NCBI RefSeq assembly: GCF_014191715.1
Contig: NZ_JACHWY010000001.1
Location: forward strand, 682,001-746,000
Direction of reading: 5' to 3'
DNA: 64,000 nucleotides
DNA from: Litorivivens lipolytica
GTDB taxonomy: Bacteria; Pseudomonadota; Gammaproteobacteria; Pseudomonadales; Spongiibacteraceae
Shown here: in pieces, positions 14,484 through 28,367 of the stretch
How positions within the stretch are numbered: position 1 is the stretch's first letter
How the letters are laid out: each line of letters begins with the position of its first letter
Notes under the pieces: model-generated
The model's database searches: none
What the model was told of the DNA's origin: nothing
Seen by the model: the letters and a program-made list of their open reading frames with translations, nothing else
Translations under genes and position numbers: made by a program

Positions 14484-16741
14484 TCCAACTCCTCGCCCTG
14501 TTGGGCTGTCAATGTAAGCTCACCGTTCTCTACTGACACCCGAACGACGCCACCCTTCTCGGCCAACTCACCGAACAACACCATCTCAGCCAGCGGCTTT
14601 TTGATGTTTTCCTGAATGATCCGGGTCATCGGGCGGGCACCCATCAGCTTGTCGTAGCCGTGCTCTACCAGCCATTCACGTGCATCGTCGTCGACATTAA
14701 TGGTGACCTGCTTGTCATCCAGCTGCGACTGCAACTCGATCAGGAACTTGTCGACTACGGTCAACACCACGTTTTCAGGCAGCGGATTGAACTGCACGAC
14801 GCTGTCGAGCCGGTTGCGGAATTCCGGCGTGAACAGGCGATTGATCGCCTCCAGTGAATCGGTGCTGTTGTCCTGCTCGGTGAAACCGATGGAGCGCTTG
14901 CTCATATTTTCGGCACCGGCGTTGGTGGTCATCACCAGAATTACATTGCGAAAATCTGCCTTGCGACCGTTGTTATCGGTCAGCGCACCGTGATCCATCA
15001 CCTGCAGCAGCAGGTTAAAGAGATCCGGGTGGGCCTTCTCGATTTCATCCAGCAACACCACGGAGTGCGGCGCCTTGGTAACCGCATCGGTTAGCAGACC
15101 ACCCTGATCAAAACCCACGTAACCCGGGGGTGCACCGATCAGGCGCGATACGGTGTGACGCTCCATGTACTCGGACATATCAAAACGAATCAGCTCCAGC
15201 CCAAGCTGCTTGGCCAACTGGCGGCAGACTTCGGTCTTGCCCACCCCGGTCGGACCCGCCAACAGGAAGGAACCAATCGGCTTCTGCGGCTCTTTCAGGC
15301 CGGCACGCGCCAGCTTGATCGCCGAAGACAGGGTCGTAATGGCCTGATCCTGGCCAAACACCACCATTTTCAAGTTGTCTTCGAGTTTGGCCAGCGTCTG
15401 CTTGTCGTCGCTGGAGACTGACTTGGGCGGAATCCGCGCTATCTTGGCGATGACCGCTTCAATGTCCTCCACATCCAGCACAGTTTTGCGTTGATCGCCC
15501 TTCTGCAGGCGCTGATAGGCCCCTGCTTCATCGATCACGTCTATCGCCTTGTCTGGCAGGAAGCGGTCGTTGATGTAGCGACCCGCAAGCTCGGCCGCTG
15601 CCTTCAAGGCTGCGTCGGTGTACTGCAGCTCGTGAAAGGCCTCAAAACGGGATTTAAGCCCCTTCAGAATGCCATAGGCTTCATCAACCGAAGGCTCCAG
15701 CACGTCGATTTTCTGGAAGCGGCGACTCAGAGCGCGGTCTTTTTCAAAAATACCGCGGTATTCCTGAAAGGTGGTCGAGCCGATACAGCGCATTTGACCT
15801 GAAGCGAGCAGCGGCTTGAGCAGGTTCGAGGCGTCCATAACACCGCCCGAGGCGGCACCCGCACCGATTATGGTGTGAATTTCGTCAATAAACAGAATCG
15901 CGCCTTCTCGCTTCTTGAGATCAGCCAACAGGCCTTTAAAGCGTTTTTCGAAATCGCCGCGATATTTCGTGCCCGCCAGCAGCGCCCCAAGATCCAGCGA
16001 GTAAACGACGCTTTGCTTGAGAATATCGGGCACATCGCCTTCAACAATCAGCTTGGCTAACCCTTCGGCGATAGCGGTCTTACCGACACCGCTTTCACCC
16101 ACCAGCAGCGGGTTGTTCTTGCGGCGCCGGGACAGGATCTGCGCGACCCGGGTGACCTCATCCATACGACCGACCAGCGGATCAATTCGCCCCGCCTTGG
16201 CTTCTTCATTGAGGTTCACCGCAAACTGATCGAGCGGGCGATCCGCCTGCGCCTCTGCGCCCTCTTCATCAGATTTGGGAGCTGTCGTACCGGGCTCCTC
16301 GTCGGCCACACGGGAAATACCGTGGGTGATGTAATTCACCACATCCAGCCGTGCGATATTCTGCTGCTTCAGAAAGTAAACCGCCTGGCTTTCCTGCTCG
16401 CTAAAAATGGCGACCAGCACATTGGCGCCGGTGACCTCCTGCTTTCCGCTGGATTGCACATGAAACACCGCACGCTGCAAAACCCGCTGAAAGCCCAGCG
16501 TCGGCTGGGTCTCACGGTCCATGTCTTCGGTGGCAATCAGCGGTGTGGTGGCCTCGATAAATTCGATCAGGTCAAATCGCAGCTGGGCAATATCCGCGCC
16601 ACAGGCAACCATGACTTTCTTCGCTGAATCGTTATCGATGAGCGCCAGCAACAGATGCTCGACGGTCATGAATTCATGGCCTTTGGTGCGGGCTTCCTTG
16701 AAGGCTTGGCCTAATGTCGCTTCCAGATCTCTGCTCAGCAT
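14468..16741 (-). CDS. clpA: ATP-dependent Clp protease ATP-binding subunit ClpA
   Basis: A 757-residue double AAA+ unfoldase that feeds substrates, including N-degron substrates delivered by ClpS, to ClpP. The N domain (1-145) is followed by D1 with GESGVGKTAIAEGLAKLI and D2 with GPTGVGKTEVCRQLAKQL; Walker B motifs are ILFIDEIHTIIGAG and VVLLDEIEKAHPD. An acidic linker rich in Glu/Asp (about 146-170) joins N and D1. The ClpP-binding loop lies in D2. The gene is 15 bases downstream of clpS on the same strand. Confidence 0.96.
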   Translation of the reverse strand: MLSRDLEATLGQAFKEARTKGHEFMTVEHLLLALIDNDSAKKVMVACGADIAQLRFDLIEFIEATTPLIATEDMDRETQPTLGFQRVLQRAVFHVQSSGKQEVTGANVLVAIFSEQESQAVYFLKQQNIARLDVVNYITHGISRVADEEPGTTAPKSDEEGAEAQADRPLDQFAVNLNEEAKAGRIDPLVGRMDEVTRVAQILSRRRKNNPLLVGESGVGKTAIAEGLAKLIVEGDVPDILKQSVVYSLDLGALLAGTKYRGDFEKRFKGLLADLKKREGAILFIDEIHTIIGAGAASGGVMDASNLLKPLLASGQMRCIGSTTFQEYRGIFEKDRALSRRFQKIDVLEPSVDEAYGILKGLKSRFEAFHELQYTDAALKAAAELAGRYINDRFLPDKAIDVIDEAGAYQRLQKGDQRKTVLDVEDIEAVIAKIARIPPKSVSSDDKQTLAKLEDNLKMVVFGQDQAITTLSSAIKLARAGLKEPQKPIGSFLLAGPTGVGKTEVCRQLAKQLGLELIRFDMSEYMERHTVSRLIGAPPGYVGFDQGGLLTDAVTKAPHSVVLLDEIEKAHPDLFNLLLQVMDHGALTDNNGRKADFRNVILVMTTNAGAENMSKRSIGFTEQDNSTDSLEAINRLFTPEFRNRLDSVVQFNPLPENVVLTVVDKFLIELQSQLDDKQVTINVDDDAREWLVEHGYDKLMGARPMTRIIQENIKKPLAEMVLFGELAEKGGVVRVSVENGELTLTAQQGEELEAPVH

Positions 16742-16756
16742 ATTGCCCTGTACCTC

Positions 16757-17137
16757 TTAGTCACTGCTTTCTTCGATTTCCGCCAGCAGCGGATGCTCGT
16801 TTTCCCTCGAGTATTGATTCACTTGCGCGGCTTTTGTTTCCGCTATATCACGAGTATAGATGCCACAGACGCCTTTGCCCTGTGTATGCACCGTCAACAT
16901 GATGTGAGTTGCGGTATGCCGGTCTTTGTTGAAGAACTTTTGTAGCACTTCCACCACGAATTCCATGGGAGTGTAGTCATCATTCATTAATACGACTTTA
17001 TAGAGCGATGGCGATTTCAGCTCAGGTTCAATTTCCTGCACTGAAAGACCCCCGCCGTGACGATCGCCCTCCTCGTCATTTTGGCCCGCGACCACTCGCA
17101 GAGCCCCAGTTTCACTGTATTTCCAAGAATCTTGCAT
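16757..17137 (-). CDS. clpS: ATP-dependent Clp protease adaptor ClpS
   Basis: ClpS recognises N-terminal Leu, Phe, Tyr and Trp and brings such proteins to ClpAP. I place the start at the ATG at 17137 (126 residues or so); the frame runs on to a TTG at 17182, but that would overlap a likely promoter. The binding-pocket region [20 protein letters not shown] and the helix [19 protein letters not shown] are intact. The N-terminal extension before SPSLYK is longer than in E. coli and is Gly/Glu/Asp-rich, fitting the flexible tail that engages ClpA. It precedes clpA and is divergent from cspD, a conserved order. Confidence 0.94.
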   Translation of the reverse strand: MQDSWKYSETGALRVVAGQNDEEGDRHGGGLSVQEIEPELKSPSLYKVVLMNDDYTPMEFVVEVLQKFFNKDRHTATHIMLTVHTQGKGVCGIYTRDIAETKAAQVNQYSRENEHPLLAEIEESSD

Positions 17138-17191
17138 AGTCTTACAGAGTTCTGATATCCGTGAATTTTTGCGAATCGTCAAACTGGCATA

Positions 17192-17219
17192 TTGACTGTC
17201 CAGCGACTACCTGTATAAG
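17192..17219 (+). promoter_or_regulatory. Candidate cspD promoter
   Basis: TTGACT (17192-17197) and TATAAG (17214-17219), each five of six matches to sigma-70 consensus, are 16 bases apart. Transcription from here would give a leader of roughly 110 bases before the cspD ATG, as is usual for cold-shock family genes. Confidence 0.6.
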
Positions 17220-17334
17220 TTAACTCAACTAAGGCATTGATAGCGAAGGAAGTTCTACAACAATCAGCTGCTGTCATGTCATAGTGAGTGCAGGGAGTTG
17301 CAGTATATCAAAAACGCATTATGGAAATGACCTT

Positions 17335-17568
17335 ATGAATACCGGCGTAGTCAAGTGGTTCAATAATGCCAAGGGGTACGGCTTTGTAGTAACAGAAAAT
17401 TCCGATGAGGATATCTTTGTGCACTACAGCGCCATAGACATGGATGGCTATAAAACGTTGAAAGCCGGCCAGACAGTCCAGTTTGATCTGGAACAGGGCC
17501 CAAAAGGCGTTCACGCAACGAATATTCGTTGCGCCGAATCTGAACAGAAAAAAAGCGAAGTAGCCTGA
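17335..17568 (+). CDS. cspD: Cold-shock domain protein, CspD-like
   Basis: A 77-residue single cold-shock domain that binds single-stranded nucleic acid. The start at 17335 gives the standard N-terminus MNTGVVKWFNNAKGYGFV; the RNP1-like motif KGYGFV and RNP2-like motif DIFVHYSAI are both present. The position beside clpS is the usual one for cspD, whose E. coli product inhibits replication in stationary phase. The short tail SEQKKSEVA follows the beta-barrel. Family role is inferred from synteny. Confidence 0.92.
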   Translation: MNTGVVKWFNNAKGYGFVVTENSDEDIFVHYSAIDMDGYKTLKAGQTVQFDLEQGPKGVHATNIRCAESEQKKSEVA

Positions 17569-17610
17569 GCGCCCAAATCGGCGTCTGACACACTCCGCTC
17601 TTAAGGGGAT

Positions 17611-17631
17611 CGCGCAGCCAATGGCTGCGCG
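17611..17631. terminator. Hairpin between cspD and icd
   Basis: GCGCAGCC-AAT-GGCTGCGC forms an eight to nine base-pair stem between the convergent cspD and icd genes. A short T-rich stretch follows on the plus strand about ten bases later. Confidence 0.5.
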
Positions 17632-17643
17632 CAAGGGCTTTTA

Positions 17644-18900
17644 TTAGCCCATTTTTGAGATAACGGCCTTGCCGAACTCAGAGCACTTGAGCAGTTTCGC
17701 ACCGTCCATCAGCCGCTCAAAGTCGTAAGTCACAGTCTTGTCCTGAATCGCACCGTTCATGCCATCGATAATCAGGTCAGCCGCTTCGTTCCAGCCCAGG
17801 TGGCGCAGCATCATCTCAGCAGACAGTACCAGTGAACCCGGGTTTACCTTGTCCTGACCGGCGTACTTCGGTGCGGTACCGTGAGTCGCTTCGAACAGGG
17901 CAACATTGTCACTCAGGTTGGCACCCGGTGCGATACCGATACCACCCACTTGGGCCGCCAGGGCGTCAGACAGGTAGTCACCGTTCAGGTTCAGGGTCGC
18001 AATAACGCTGTACTCGTCGGGACGCAATAGAACCTGCTGCAGCATGGCGTCAGCAATCACGTCTTTGATGATGATTTCGTTCCCGGTGTTCGGGTTTTTC
18101 ATCTTCATCCACGGGCCGCCGTCCAGCAGCTCGGCACCAAATTCTTCACCGGCTAGCTCGTAGCCCCAGTTTTTGAAGGCACCCTCGGTGAACTTCATGA
18201 TGTTGCCCTTGTGAACCAGTGTCACAGATGGCAGATCCTGATCGACAGCGTACTGAATGGCTTTGCGCACCAGACGCTTGGTACCTTCTTCAGATACTGG
18301 CTTCACACCAATACCTACTTCCTGAGGGAAGCGGATCTTGGTAACGCCCATTTCTTCCTGCAGGAATTTAACGACCTTGTTGGCCTCGTCCGTACCCGCC
18401 TGCCACTCGATACCGGCATAGATGTCTTCAGAGTTCTCACGGAAGATAACCATGTTGGTTTTGCCAGGCTCTTTAACAGGCGAAGGCACACCTTCAAACC
18501 AGCGTACCGGGCGCTGACATACGTAGAGGTCCAGCTCCTGACGCAGGGCAACGTTCAGCGAGCGGAAACCACCGCCTACGGGGGTTGTCAGCGGGCCTTT
18601 GATGGCCACTACATATTCTTTGATCGCGTCCAGCGTTTCGGCCGGAAACCAGTCGCCGTCGTACAGCTCAGCGGCTTTTTCGCCTGTGTAGATTTCCATC
18701 CAGCTAATTTTCTTGCTGCCACCGTAGGCTTTATCAACCGCCGCATCGACAACATCGATCATGACCGGAGTGATATCGACACCGATGCCATCGCCTTCGA
18801 TAAAAGGAATAATTGGCCGATCGGGGACGTTAAGGGAAAGATCCGCATTAACGGAAATCTTCTCACCCTCTGCAGGCACCTTGATGTGTTGGTATCCCAT
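17644..18900 (-). CDS. icd: NADP-dependent isocitrate dehydrogenase
   Basis: A 418-residue TCA-cycle enzyme converting isocitrate to 2-oxoglutarate. The ATG at 18900 gives the Pseudomonas-type N-terminus [15 protein letters not shown]; an ATG four codons earlier (18912) gives a second possibility. Substrate and cofactor regions are visible: [15 protein letters not shown], the phosphorylatable loop [20 protein letters not shown] (serine in RSLN), [14 protein letters not shown] and [17 protein letters not shown]. The residues after [10 protein letters not shown] fit the NADP-specific enzyme. It converges on cspD. Confidence 0.95.
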   Translation of the reverse strand: MGYQHIKVPAEGEKISVNADLSLNVPDRPIIPFIEGDGIGVDITPVMIDVVDAAVDKAYGGSKKISWMEIYTGEKAAELYDGDWFPAETLDAIKEYVVAIKGPLTTPVGGGFRSLNVALRQELDLYVCQRPVRWFEGVPSPVKEPGKTNMVIFRENSEDIYAGIEWQAGTDEANKVVKFLQEEMGVTKIRFPQEVGIGVKPVSEEGTKRLVRKAIQYAVDQDLPSVTLVHKGNIMKFTEGAFKNWGYELAGEEFGAELLDGGPWMKMKNPNTGNEIIIKDVIADAMLQQVLLRPDEYSVIATLNLNGDYLSDALAAQVGGIGIAPGANLSDNVALFEATHGTAPKYAGQDKVNPGSLVLSAEMMLRHLGWNEAADLIIDGMNGAIQDKTVTYDFERLMDGAKLLKCSEFGKAVISKMG

Positions 18901-19005
18901 TCTTGACTCCATGGATTATCTGTTTTTCAGTGAGGCCTTTAGACTGCCGGTAGGCAAAAGGCGACGTATCATACCAATTTATAGTGACTATTTCCTGTCT
19001 AATTA

Positions 19006-19638
19006 ATGAGCAAACTAATCCTCTTCAATAAACCCTTTCAGGTGCTGTGCCAGTTTCGAGCCAAAGACGGCAAGAAAACCCTGGCCGACCACCTGTCGAT
19101 ACCCGGTGTCTATCCCGCCGGGCGGCTGGACTATGACTCCGAGGGTCTGCTCATCCTGACAGATGATGGCAGATTACAGGCACAGATTAGTCATCCCAAG
19201 CACAAATTACCAAAAACCTATCAGGTGCAGGTGGATGGCGACATCACTGACGACGCCATCGAGCGCCTGCGTCAGGGCGTTATACTCAAGGACGGCCCTA
19301 CACTGCCCTGTCGCGCAAAACGGATCAACGAACCGAAACTATGGCCACGCAACCCACCGATACGTGAGCGCGCCGCGATCCCCACCAGTTGGATCGAACT
19401 TGAGATTACCGAAGGCCGCAACCGTCAGGTACGGCGCATGACGGCGGCCGTCGGCTTTCCCACCCTGCGCCTGATTCGGGTGGCAATCGGCCAATGGCGG
19501 GTAGACGGGCTAGCGCCGGGAGAATTCCGGGAAGAATCCGTGCACCTCGCCCAGCCTGCAAAAACAAAGCGCAATTTCCGCTCAAAACCGCACTCTTCCC
19601 GGCGTCGCCCTACATCCACCCGCCCCAAGCGCGTATAA
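19006..19638 (+). CDS. rluE: rRNA large-subunit pseudouridine synthase E
   Basis: A 210-residue RsuA/RluB/E/F-family pseudouridine synthase without an N-terminal S4 domain, matching RluE, which makes pseudouridine 2457 of 23S rRNA. The catalytic motif is [19 protein letters not shown], with the aspartate in RLD. The second motif is [31 protein letters not shown] basic tail (about 185-210) is rich in Lys and Arg. It starts the conserved rluE-nudJ-mnmA-hflD-purB run. Confidence 0.92.
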   Translation: MSKLILFNKPFQVLCQFRAKDGKKTLADHLSIPGVYPAGRLDYDSEGLLILTDDGRLQAQISHPKHKLPKTYQVQVDGDITDDAIERLRQGVILKDGPTLPCRAKRINEPKLWPRNPPIRERAAIPTSWIELEITEGRNRQVRRMTAAVGFPTLRLIRVAIGQWRVDGLAPGEFREESVHLAQPAKTKRNFRSKPHSSRRRPTSTRPKRV

Positions 19639-19678
19639 TCGCGGCCAAATTTCAGGTAAAGCGAGCTTTATTCAGCGC

Positions 19679-23317
<3,639 letters not shown>

Positions 23318-23318
<1 letters not shown>

Positions 23319-24439
23319 TGGCCCTCGCCGGCTTTGATCGCGATACCTTCCTTCGCGATTACTGGCAAAAAAAGCCCCTGCTGATCCGGCAGGGGCTGCC
23401 AAACTACCAATGCCCCATTGACGGCAATGATCTTGCCGGCCTGGCCTGCGAAGACGACGCAGAGGCCCGCCTTATTGCCGGTCGCGATACCGTCTGGCAA
23501 ATGCGTAACGGCCCTTTCAACGAAGACGATTTCAATGATCTCCCCGTCACAGACTGGACGCTACTGGTACAGCGGGTAGACCACTGGGTTGAAGACATTG
23601 CCGCCCTCGCCGGCCACTTCGATTTTCTCCCCCAGTGGCGTATTGAAGACATCATGGTCAGCTACGCCGTTAGCGGCGGTGGTGTCGGGCCGCACTTTGA
23701 TCGCTACGATGTTTTTCTGGTTCAGGGTAGTGGCCGACGGGAATGGCGCATCGGTCAGCAGTGTGACGACAGCGACGATTTAATGGCCGACCAGCCACTG
23801 CGTCTGCTACACGAATTTAAAGAATGTGACCGCTATGTGCTGGAGCCGGGAGATATTCTTTACATTCCCCCCGGAGTGGCCCACTGGGGCACCGCGTTAG
23901 ATGACGACTGCATTACCCTATCAGTGGGCTTTCGCGCGCCCTCTGTCGCCCAGATTCTTGAACGCTGGTGGGACACCCTCAGCAGTGTGTTGAGTGAGGA
24001 TCAACGCTATCGCGATGTCGAAGCGACGCTGGCGGCGGGTAACCTCCTTACGGCTGAGCATATTGAACAACTACAAGCCCTGCTTCAGCCCGTACTCAAT
24101 GACGGAGAGTTACTGATACAAAGTTTCGGCGAACTCGTCACCGAACCTGCCGGCGACTATCTGCCGCAGTCTTCACCCCGCGAAGTTCCAAGCACCGACG
24201 TCGCCCGAGCACTAGACTCTCGTATCACCGTCTATTGCAGCGACGGCAGCAATATTCTGTTTAGTAACGGTATGAGCCTTCGCGTCAATGCGGCCTCCGC
24301 CCCCCTGCTGGCAGACATCTGTCAGTGTGTACCCGGCGGCGTGCTGCCCACTACACTCTGGACCGAACTACTCAAAGCCAGCCCAGAGGCAGCCAGCTTT
24401 CTGCTCTCTACCGGTGCCTTGCTCGCAGACGCGGATTAA
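23318..24439 (+). CDS. roxA: Ribosomal protein uL16 arginine hydroxylase (RoxA/YcfD)
   Basis: A 373-residue JmjC-fold Fe(II)/2-oxoglutarate oxygenase. The E. coli homologue hydroxylates Arg81 of ribosomal protein L16. The start region FDRDTFLRDYWQKKPLLIRQ, the iron-binding HFD in GPHFDRYDVFLVQG, and the distal histidine in PPGVAHWGTAL are seen, together with the C-terminal winged-helix domain. The ATG overlaps the purB stop. The first codons carry a hairpin with a T-tract on the opposite strand (see 23366-23397). Confidence 0.92.
23366..23397 (-). terminator. Antisense-oriented terminator-like hairpin in roxA
   Basis: AGCCCCTGC and GCAGGGGCT form a perfect nine base-pair stem with a seven-base loop inside codons 19-27 of roxA. 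On the minus strand it is followed by seven T residues, the form of an intrinsic terminator, although no minus-strand gene is known here. It may stop antisense transcription into purB. Confidence 0.45.
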
Positions 24440-24470
24440 AAAACTCTGCCTTCCGTGTCATTATTAGTCT

Positions 24471-25379
24471 ATGAAGATTATCGACGCTGACTGGGCAACC
24501 CATCAGAACGCATTGCAGGCAATCCGGCGCCAGGTATTTGTTCAGGAGCAATCCGTTCCGGAAGATCTGGAATGGGATGGAAAAGACGCCCACGCCTACC
24601 ACTGGCTGGCTTTCGATGGTGAGCGGCCAGTGGGCACGGTTCGCATGCTGCAGGACGGCCACATCGGTCGAATGGCGGTACTTAAGGAATACCGCTCACA
24701 AGGCATCGGCGAACACCTTCTCGCCCAAGCCCTGCACTGTGCAAAACGCCTCAATAAACGTGAAGCCTGGCTGCACAGTCAGGAACACGCCATCGGTTTT
24801 TACGAAAAGTTCGGCTTCGTAGCCTACGGCCCGACCTTCATGGACGCGGGTATCCCCCATCGCTCCATGCGCTTTGTACTGCGCAGCCAATCACTGCTCG
24901 GCGAAGACAACGGCCGAATTGCCGTTAGCGATCTTCCGGCAACAGTTTCGTCCATGCTGTCCCAAAGCCGGCAGCAAATTCGTATTTTTAGTGAATCGCT
25001 TAACCCGGCAGCCTTTGATAGCGACGACGTGCGTAACGCGCTCTCCACCTTGGCGCGGCGACATAAATCCACGGAAATCCGCCTACTGGTGCTACGACCG
25101 GATCTTCTCGCAGGAACCGGACATAGATTACTGGAACTGCAACGACGTTTGAGTTCTGCCATCTTGCTCAAGGTGCTACCGGAAGAACAAGCCGGCCAAC
25201 AAGACGAGGAATTTGTGGTTGCCGATCGATGCGGGCTGATCGTTTCATCCCGGCGCAGTCCCGGCACCCATTGGGCTGATTTTAACAACCGCCCCTTGGC
25301 GCAAAACTACAGCATTCAGTTTGATCAGCTCTGGAATCAGGCGCAGGACGATATTCGTTTTCGGCGATTAAGTCTTTAG
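24471..25379 (+). CDS. GNAT acetyltransferase with C-terminal DUF7931-like domain
   Basis: A 302-residue two-domain protein. Residues 1-140 are a GNAT N-acetyltransferase; the acetyl-CoA binding motif is IGRMAVLKEYRSQGIGEHLL, followed by EKFGFVAYGPTFMDAGIPHR. Residues 150-302 form a second domain with LVLRPDLLAGTGHRLLELQ, similar to the phospholipase-D-like domain found fused to GNATs in pseudomonads. The substrate is unknown. It is the last gene before a lysine-rich histone-H1-like protein, a tempting but unproven target. Confidence 0.8.
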   Translation: MKIIDADWATHQNALQAIRRQVFVQEQSVPEDLEWDGKDAHAYHWLAFDGERPVGTVRMLQDGHIGRMAVLKEYRSQGIGEHLLAQALHCAKRLNKREAWLHSQEHAIGFYEKFGFVAYGPTFMDAGIPHRSMRFVLRSQSLLGEDNGRIAVSDLPATVSSMLSQSRQQIRIFSESLNPAAFDSDDVRNALSTLARRHKSTEIRLLVLRPDLLAGTGHRLLELQRRLSSAILLKVLPEEQAGQQDEEFVVADRCGLIVSSRRSPGTHWADFNNRPLAQNYSIQFDQLWNQAQDDIRFRRLSL

Positions 25380-25557
25380 CCATTGCCTGCCTCTATAATG
25401 ATAAAAAGAAACAAGCCAGCGTTGATCATCCAGCCCGGCTACCACTGATCATGCAAAGTACCAAATAATTTTTGCAGTCAAAAAACCATCACATCTTTTA
25501 TTTCTTTTTTAATTCCTGTTTAATGCGCGCAATTTTTATGCAATAAGGATGGACTTC

Positions 25558-26289
25558 ATGCCTCGCACAAAAAAAGCCGCTGTTAAAAAAACTGCTGCCA
25601 AGAAAGCCACTGTAAAAAAATCTCCTGCCAAAAAAGTTGCAGCAAAGAAAGCCCCCGCTAAAAAAGCGCCTCCAAGAAAAGCCGTCGCCAAACCAAACGC
25701 AAGCAAAGCAACTCCCGTTGCCAATCTGGTTGCGGATTTGGAGAAAAAGGTTAACAGCGTAGAGGCTGAACTGAACAAGCTGATCGCCAAAGTTGGCAAA
25801 AGCGAAATCAAACTGGCCAAATCGGCCGATGCTTTGAAGGCCAAGCGCACTGCTGCCAAAGCCAAGCCAACGCCCGCCAAGAAAGCCGCCGTTGATAAAG
25901 CCCGCGTAGCCGCTGCTGCTGCTCGCGACGTAGTTCGCGCCGAGAAGAAAGCCGTTTCCGCGAAACGCGCGGAGCTGAAAGTCGCCAAAGCGAAACTTGC
26001 CAAGGCACAAACCGCCGAAAAAGTGGTTGCCAATGCTCAGGCTAAACTCGAAAGCAGTACCGCCAAGGCCATTGCGCGCATTCAAGCCAAAGCCGACAAG
26101 CAAATAGCCGCACTGCGCAAGAAGTCTGAGCGCGAACTGCTTCGCCGTGAAAAAGCCGCACTGAAATCTGCGCAAAGCACTCAGCGTCGTGCCCGCAAAG
26201 CCAAATCTACCAAGGCAAAAGCCGCCGCACCTGCTGCAGCACCGGCTGCCTCTGCACCCGCGACCGAAGCTCCAGCCCAGGAAAGCTGA
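25558..26289 (+). CDS. Lysine/alanine-rich histone-H1-like (AlgP-type) protein
   Basis: A 243-residue basic protein. I place the start at 25558 because the ribosome site AAGGA is eight bases ahead of it; the ATG at 25549 would be too close. Residues 1-50 consist of degenerate KKxxxKK repeats with Ala and Pro, as in histone H1 tails and Pseudomonas AlgP. Residues 55-210 are Ala/Lys/Glu-rich and predicted coiled coil, and the last 20 or so residues are Ala/Pro-rich and acidic. It probably binds DNA and condenses the nucleoid; the fold and exact role are not shown by the sequence. Low-complexity sequence makes homology calls unreliable. Confidence 0.75.
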   Translation: MPRTKKAAVKKTAAKKATVKKSPAKKVAAKKAPAKKAPPRKAVAKPNASKATPVANLVADLEKKVNSVEAELNKLIAKVGKSEIKLAKSADALKAKRTAAKAKPTPAKKAAVDKARVAAAAARDVVRAEKKAVSAKRAELKVAKAKLAKAQTAEKVVANAQAKLESSTAKAIARIQAKADKQIAALRKKSERELLRREKAALKSAQSTQRRARKAKSTKAKAAAPAAAPAASAPATEAPAQES

Positions 26290-26299
26290 GTCGCCCTGA

Positions 26300-26327
26300 C
26301 CTCACCGCGGCATCCGCTGCGGTGAGG
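26300..26327. terminator. Hairpin between the H1-like gene and modC
   Basis: CCTCACCGC and GCGGTGAGG form a perfect nine base-pair stem in the 50-base gap between two convergent genes. No T-tract follows on either strand, so its strength as terminator is doubtful. Confidence 0.45.
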
Positions 26328-26339
26328 CACCGTCCCTCG

Positions 26340-27425
26340 TCAACGCAATACCGCCACCGACTTCACTTGAGCCCAGACCGGGCGTCCAACGCAAAGCTCA
26401 AGGGAGTGAACCGAGCGACGCGTCAGGCGAGCCAGCAAACGATTTTCACCTGCTAACTTCAGGGTGACCAAGGCCATAGCACTGTCGGCGGTTTCATCGA
26501 TGGCTTCTACCTCAGCCTTGAGCCGATTGACGATACTGGACGCTCCCGGTTCCTCCAGAGCCAGACTTACGTCTCGAGCCAAGACCCGAATGCGCAGTGC
26601 TGTATCGAGACTATCGCCGTTGTCGCGCACCCATAAACTGTCGCCAGTAAATGCCGCGCGAATCAGATGCCATTGATCGTCGCGTTCGACCACCCGAGCC
26701 TCCAATATCACACCCGCGTCATCGTGTTGTGATATCGAAAGCTCTGTTCGGGTAAGCGCTATGCTGAGCGCTTCGTTGGCCTCTACCCGCCCATTTTCAA
26801 CAACAACCAGCTGATCAGCCAGGCGCGTAATTTCATCTAGCGAATGACTTACATACAGCACAGGCGCCTCAAATTCTTCGTGCAGGCGCTCCAGATAAGG
26901 AAGAATCTCTTCACGCCGACTGGTATCCAGCGCGGCGAGTGGCTCATCCAGTAATAACAGTTTTGGCTGCGACAGCAGTGCGCGCGCAATGGCAACACGC
27001 TGGCGCTCGCCACCGGACAGAGCCGCGGTTGAACGTTTCAGCAGCGGCTCAATCCCCATCATCGCAACCACGTTTTTCAGATAGTCTTGATCGCGATTTC
27101 GACTGCGCCGACGCGCAAAATCGAGATTACCCTGAACATCTAGATGGGAAAACAGGCTCGCTTCCTGAAAAACGTAACCCAGCGCTCGCTGATGCGTTGG
27201 CACAAAACGTTGAGCATCCTGCCAGACCAGACCATTCAGGGACAGAAAACCTGACTGTGCTCGCTGCAGCCCGGCAATACAGCGCAGTAGCGTGGTTTTC
27301 CCAGAACCTGAGGCACCGTAGATCGCCGTGATGCCGCGATCCGGTAGTGTGAGATCTACATCCAGATTAAAACCGCCGCTGAATGACTGCTGAAAGCGGG
27401 CGATCAAGCCATTGCTCTTATTCAC
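26340..27425 (-). CDS. modC: Molybdate ABC transporter ATP-binding protein
   Basis: A 361-residue ABC ATPase for molybdate import. Walker A is [16 protein letters not shown], the signature is [16 protein letters not shown] and Walker B is [12 protein letters not shown]. The C-terminal part from about residue 290 is a TOBE (molybdate-binding) domain with [25 protein letters not shown]-like features, which distinguishes ModC from other importers. The GTG start overlaps the modB stop (GTGA). Molybdate is needed for the nitrate reductase cofactor, in line with the nitrate transporter next door. Confidence 0.92.
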   Translation of the reverse strand: MNKSNGLIARFQQSFSGGFNLDVDLTLPDRGITAIYGASGSGKTTLLRCIAGLQRAQSGFLSLNGLVWQDAQRFVPTHQRALGYVFQEASLFSHLDVQGNLDFARRRSRNRDQDYLKNVVAMMGIEPLLKRSTAALSGGERQRVAIARALLSQPKLLLLDEPLAALDTSRREEILPYLERLHEEFEAPVLYVSHSLDEITRLADQLVVVENGRVEANEALSIALTRTELSISQHDDAGVILEARVVERDDQWHLIRAAFTGDSLWVRDNGDSLDTALRIRVLARDVSLALEEPGASSIVNRLKAEVEAIDETADSAMALVTLKLAGENRLLARLTRRSVHSLELCVGRPVWAQVKSVAVLR

Positions 27426-28114
27426 AGCCTAAAGTCCGTCCGTAGATTCGACCGGTGTTGCACCAGATACAGCGCTAACAAGACGGTAAAGGAAAAGATC
27501 AGTAGCGAGGCCGACAGCCGATGCGCTCCGGCATAATCCAACGCTTCGACGTGATCGTAAATCAGCACCGAGACCACGCGAGTTTCTTCCGGAATATTTC
27601 CGCCAATCATCAACACCACACCAAACTCGCCGAGCGTATGCGCAAAACCGAGCACAGCTGCGGTGATAAAACCCGCTCGCGCTTGAGGTAACAACACAGA
27701 GAAAAAGCGGTCGACAGGGCCAGCCCCCAGAGTTGCGGCGACTTCCAGAGGGCGCTGTCCGACGGATTCGATCGCGTTATGAATGGGCTGCACTACAAAA
27801 GGCAATGAGTAAATCATCGAACCGATTACCAGCCCCTGAAACGTAAACGCCAGTGTGCCAATACCCAGTGTTTGGGTCAGCTGGCCTAGCGGCCCCTCCG
27901 GCCCCATCGCCACCAACAGATAAAAGCCCAACACGGTGGGAGGCAACACCAGTGGCAGCGCCACCAGTGCCGACACCGGGCCTTTTAACCAAGAGCGCGT
28001 GCGCGCCAGCCAGTACGCCAATGGCGTTGCCAGAATAAGCAGTAAGAAGGTTGAACTGAAGGCAAGCTGAAGCGTCAGCCATACCGCCTGCCATTCTGAT
28101 GCCGTCAGCCCCAT
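27422..28114 (-). CDS. modB: Molybdate ABC transporter permease
   Basis: A permease of about 230 residues with five or six membrane segments. The start at 28114 ([18 protein letters not shown]) matches the family; an ATG six codons further upstream (28132) is also possible. The cytoplasmic EAA loop is [22 protein letters not shown], and [18 protein letters not shown] is the typical ModB motif. It forms an operon with modC, but no modA (molybdate-binding protein) lies next to it in this window. Confidence 0.92.
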   Translation of the reverse strand: MGLTASEWQAVWLTLQLAFSSTFLLLILATPLAYWLARTRSWLKGPVSALVALPLVLPPTVLGFYLLVAMGPEGPLGQLTQTLGIGTLAFTFQGLVIGSMIYSLPFVVQPIHNAIESVGQRPLEVAATLGAGPVDRFFSVLLPQARAGFITAAVLGFAHTLGEFGVVLMIGGNIPEETRVVSVLIYDHVEALDYAGAHRLSASLLIFSFTVLLALYLVQHRSNLRTDFRL

Positions 28115-28221
28115 GGTGTCTCTGTCATACAAGCAATCGGTAAAGACTGCGAACGCGTTATTTTCGGTGGAAAGCTAGTGTGCGTGATCGCACCCATCAA
28201 CTCAAGCACGCCAGATTCTAG

Positions 28222-28238
28222 TGCGCTTATTCGGTGCG
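28222..28238 (+). promoter_or_regulatory. Probable NtrC enhancer site
   Basis: The 17 bases starting TGCGCTT and ending GGTGCG match the NtrC consensus TGCACCAWWWNGGTGCA at most positions, including the right half GGTGC. It is centred about 164 bases ahead of the predicted transcription start, a normal distance for an enhancer of a sigma-54 promoter. Confidence 0.6.
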
Positions 28239-28367
28239 GCAGTACCGGTCTGGAAGAACACAGTGAGTGCACCACAAGCACCATCCGAGCGCAGCCGCTG
28301 TTGGAGCCCCCTAATCAAAATGGCGCACGCGTCAGCTATCTAACTGTTTTTATTAGCTATTCCAACC

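Noticed and set aside
25498-26175. A minus-strand Phe/Gly/Leu-rich frame opposite the H1-like gene
   Set aside because: The composition is the reverse of Lys/Ala repeats (AAA/GCC codons) and not evidence of a membrane protein.
28180-28193. GTGCG-TGAT-CGCAC inverted repeat as a named operator
   Set aside because: It is a good dyad but fits neither ModE nor NtrC consensus; I only list it as part of the regulatory region.
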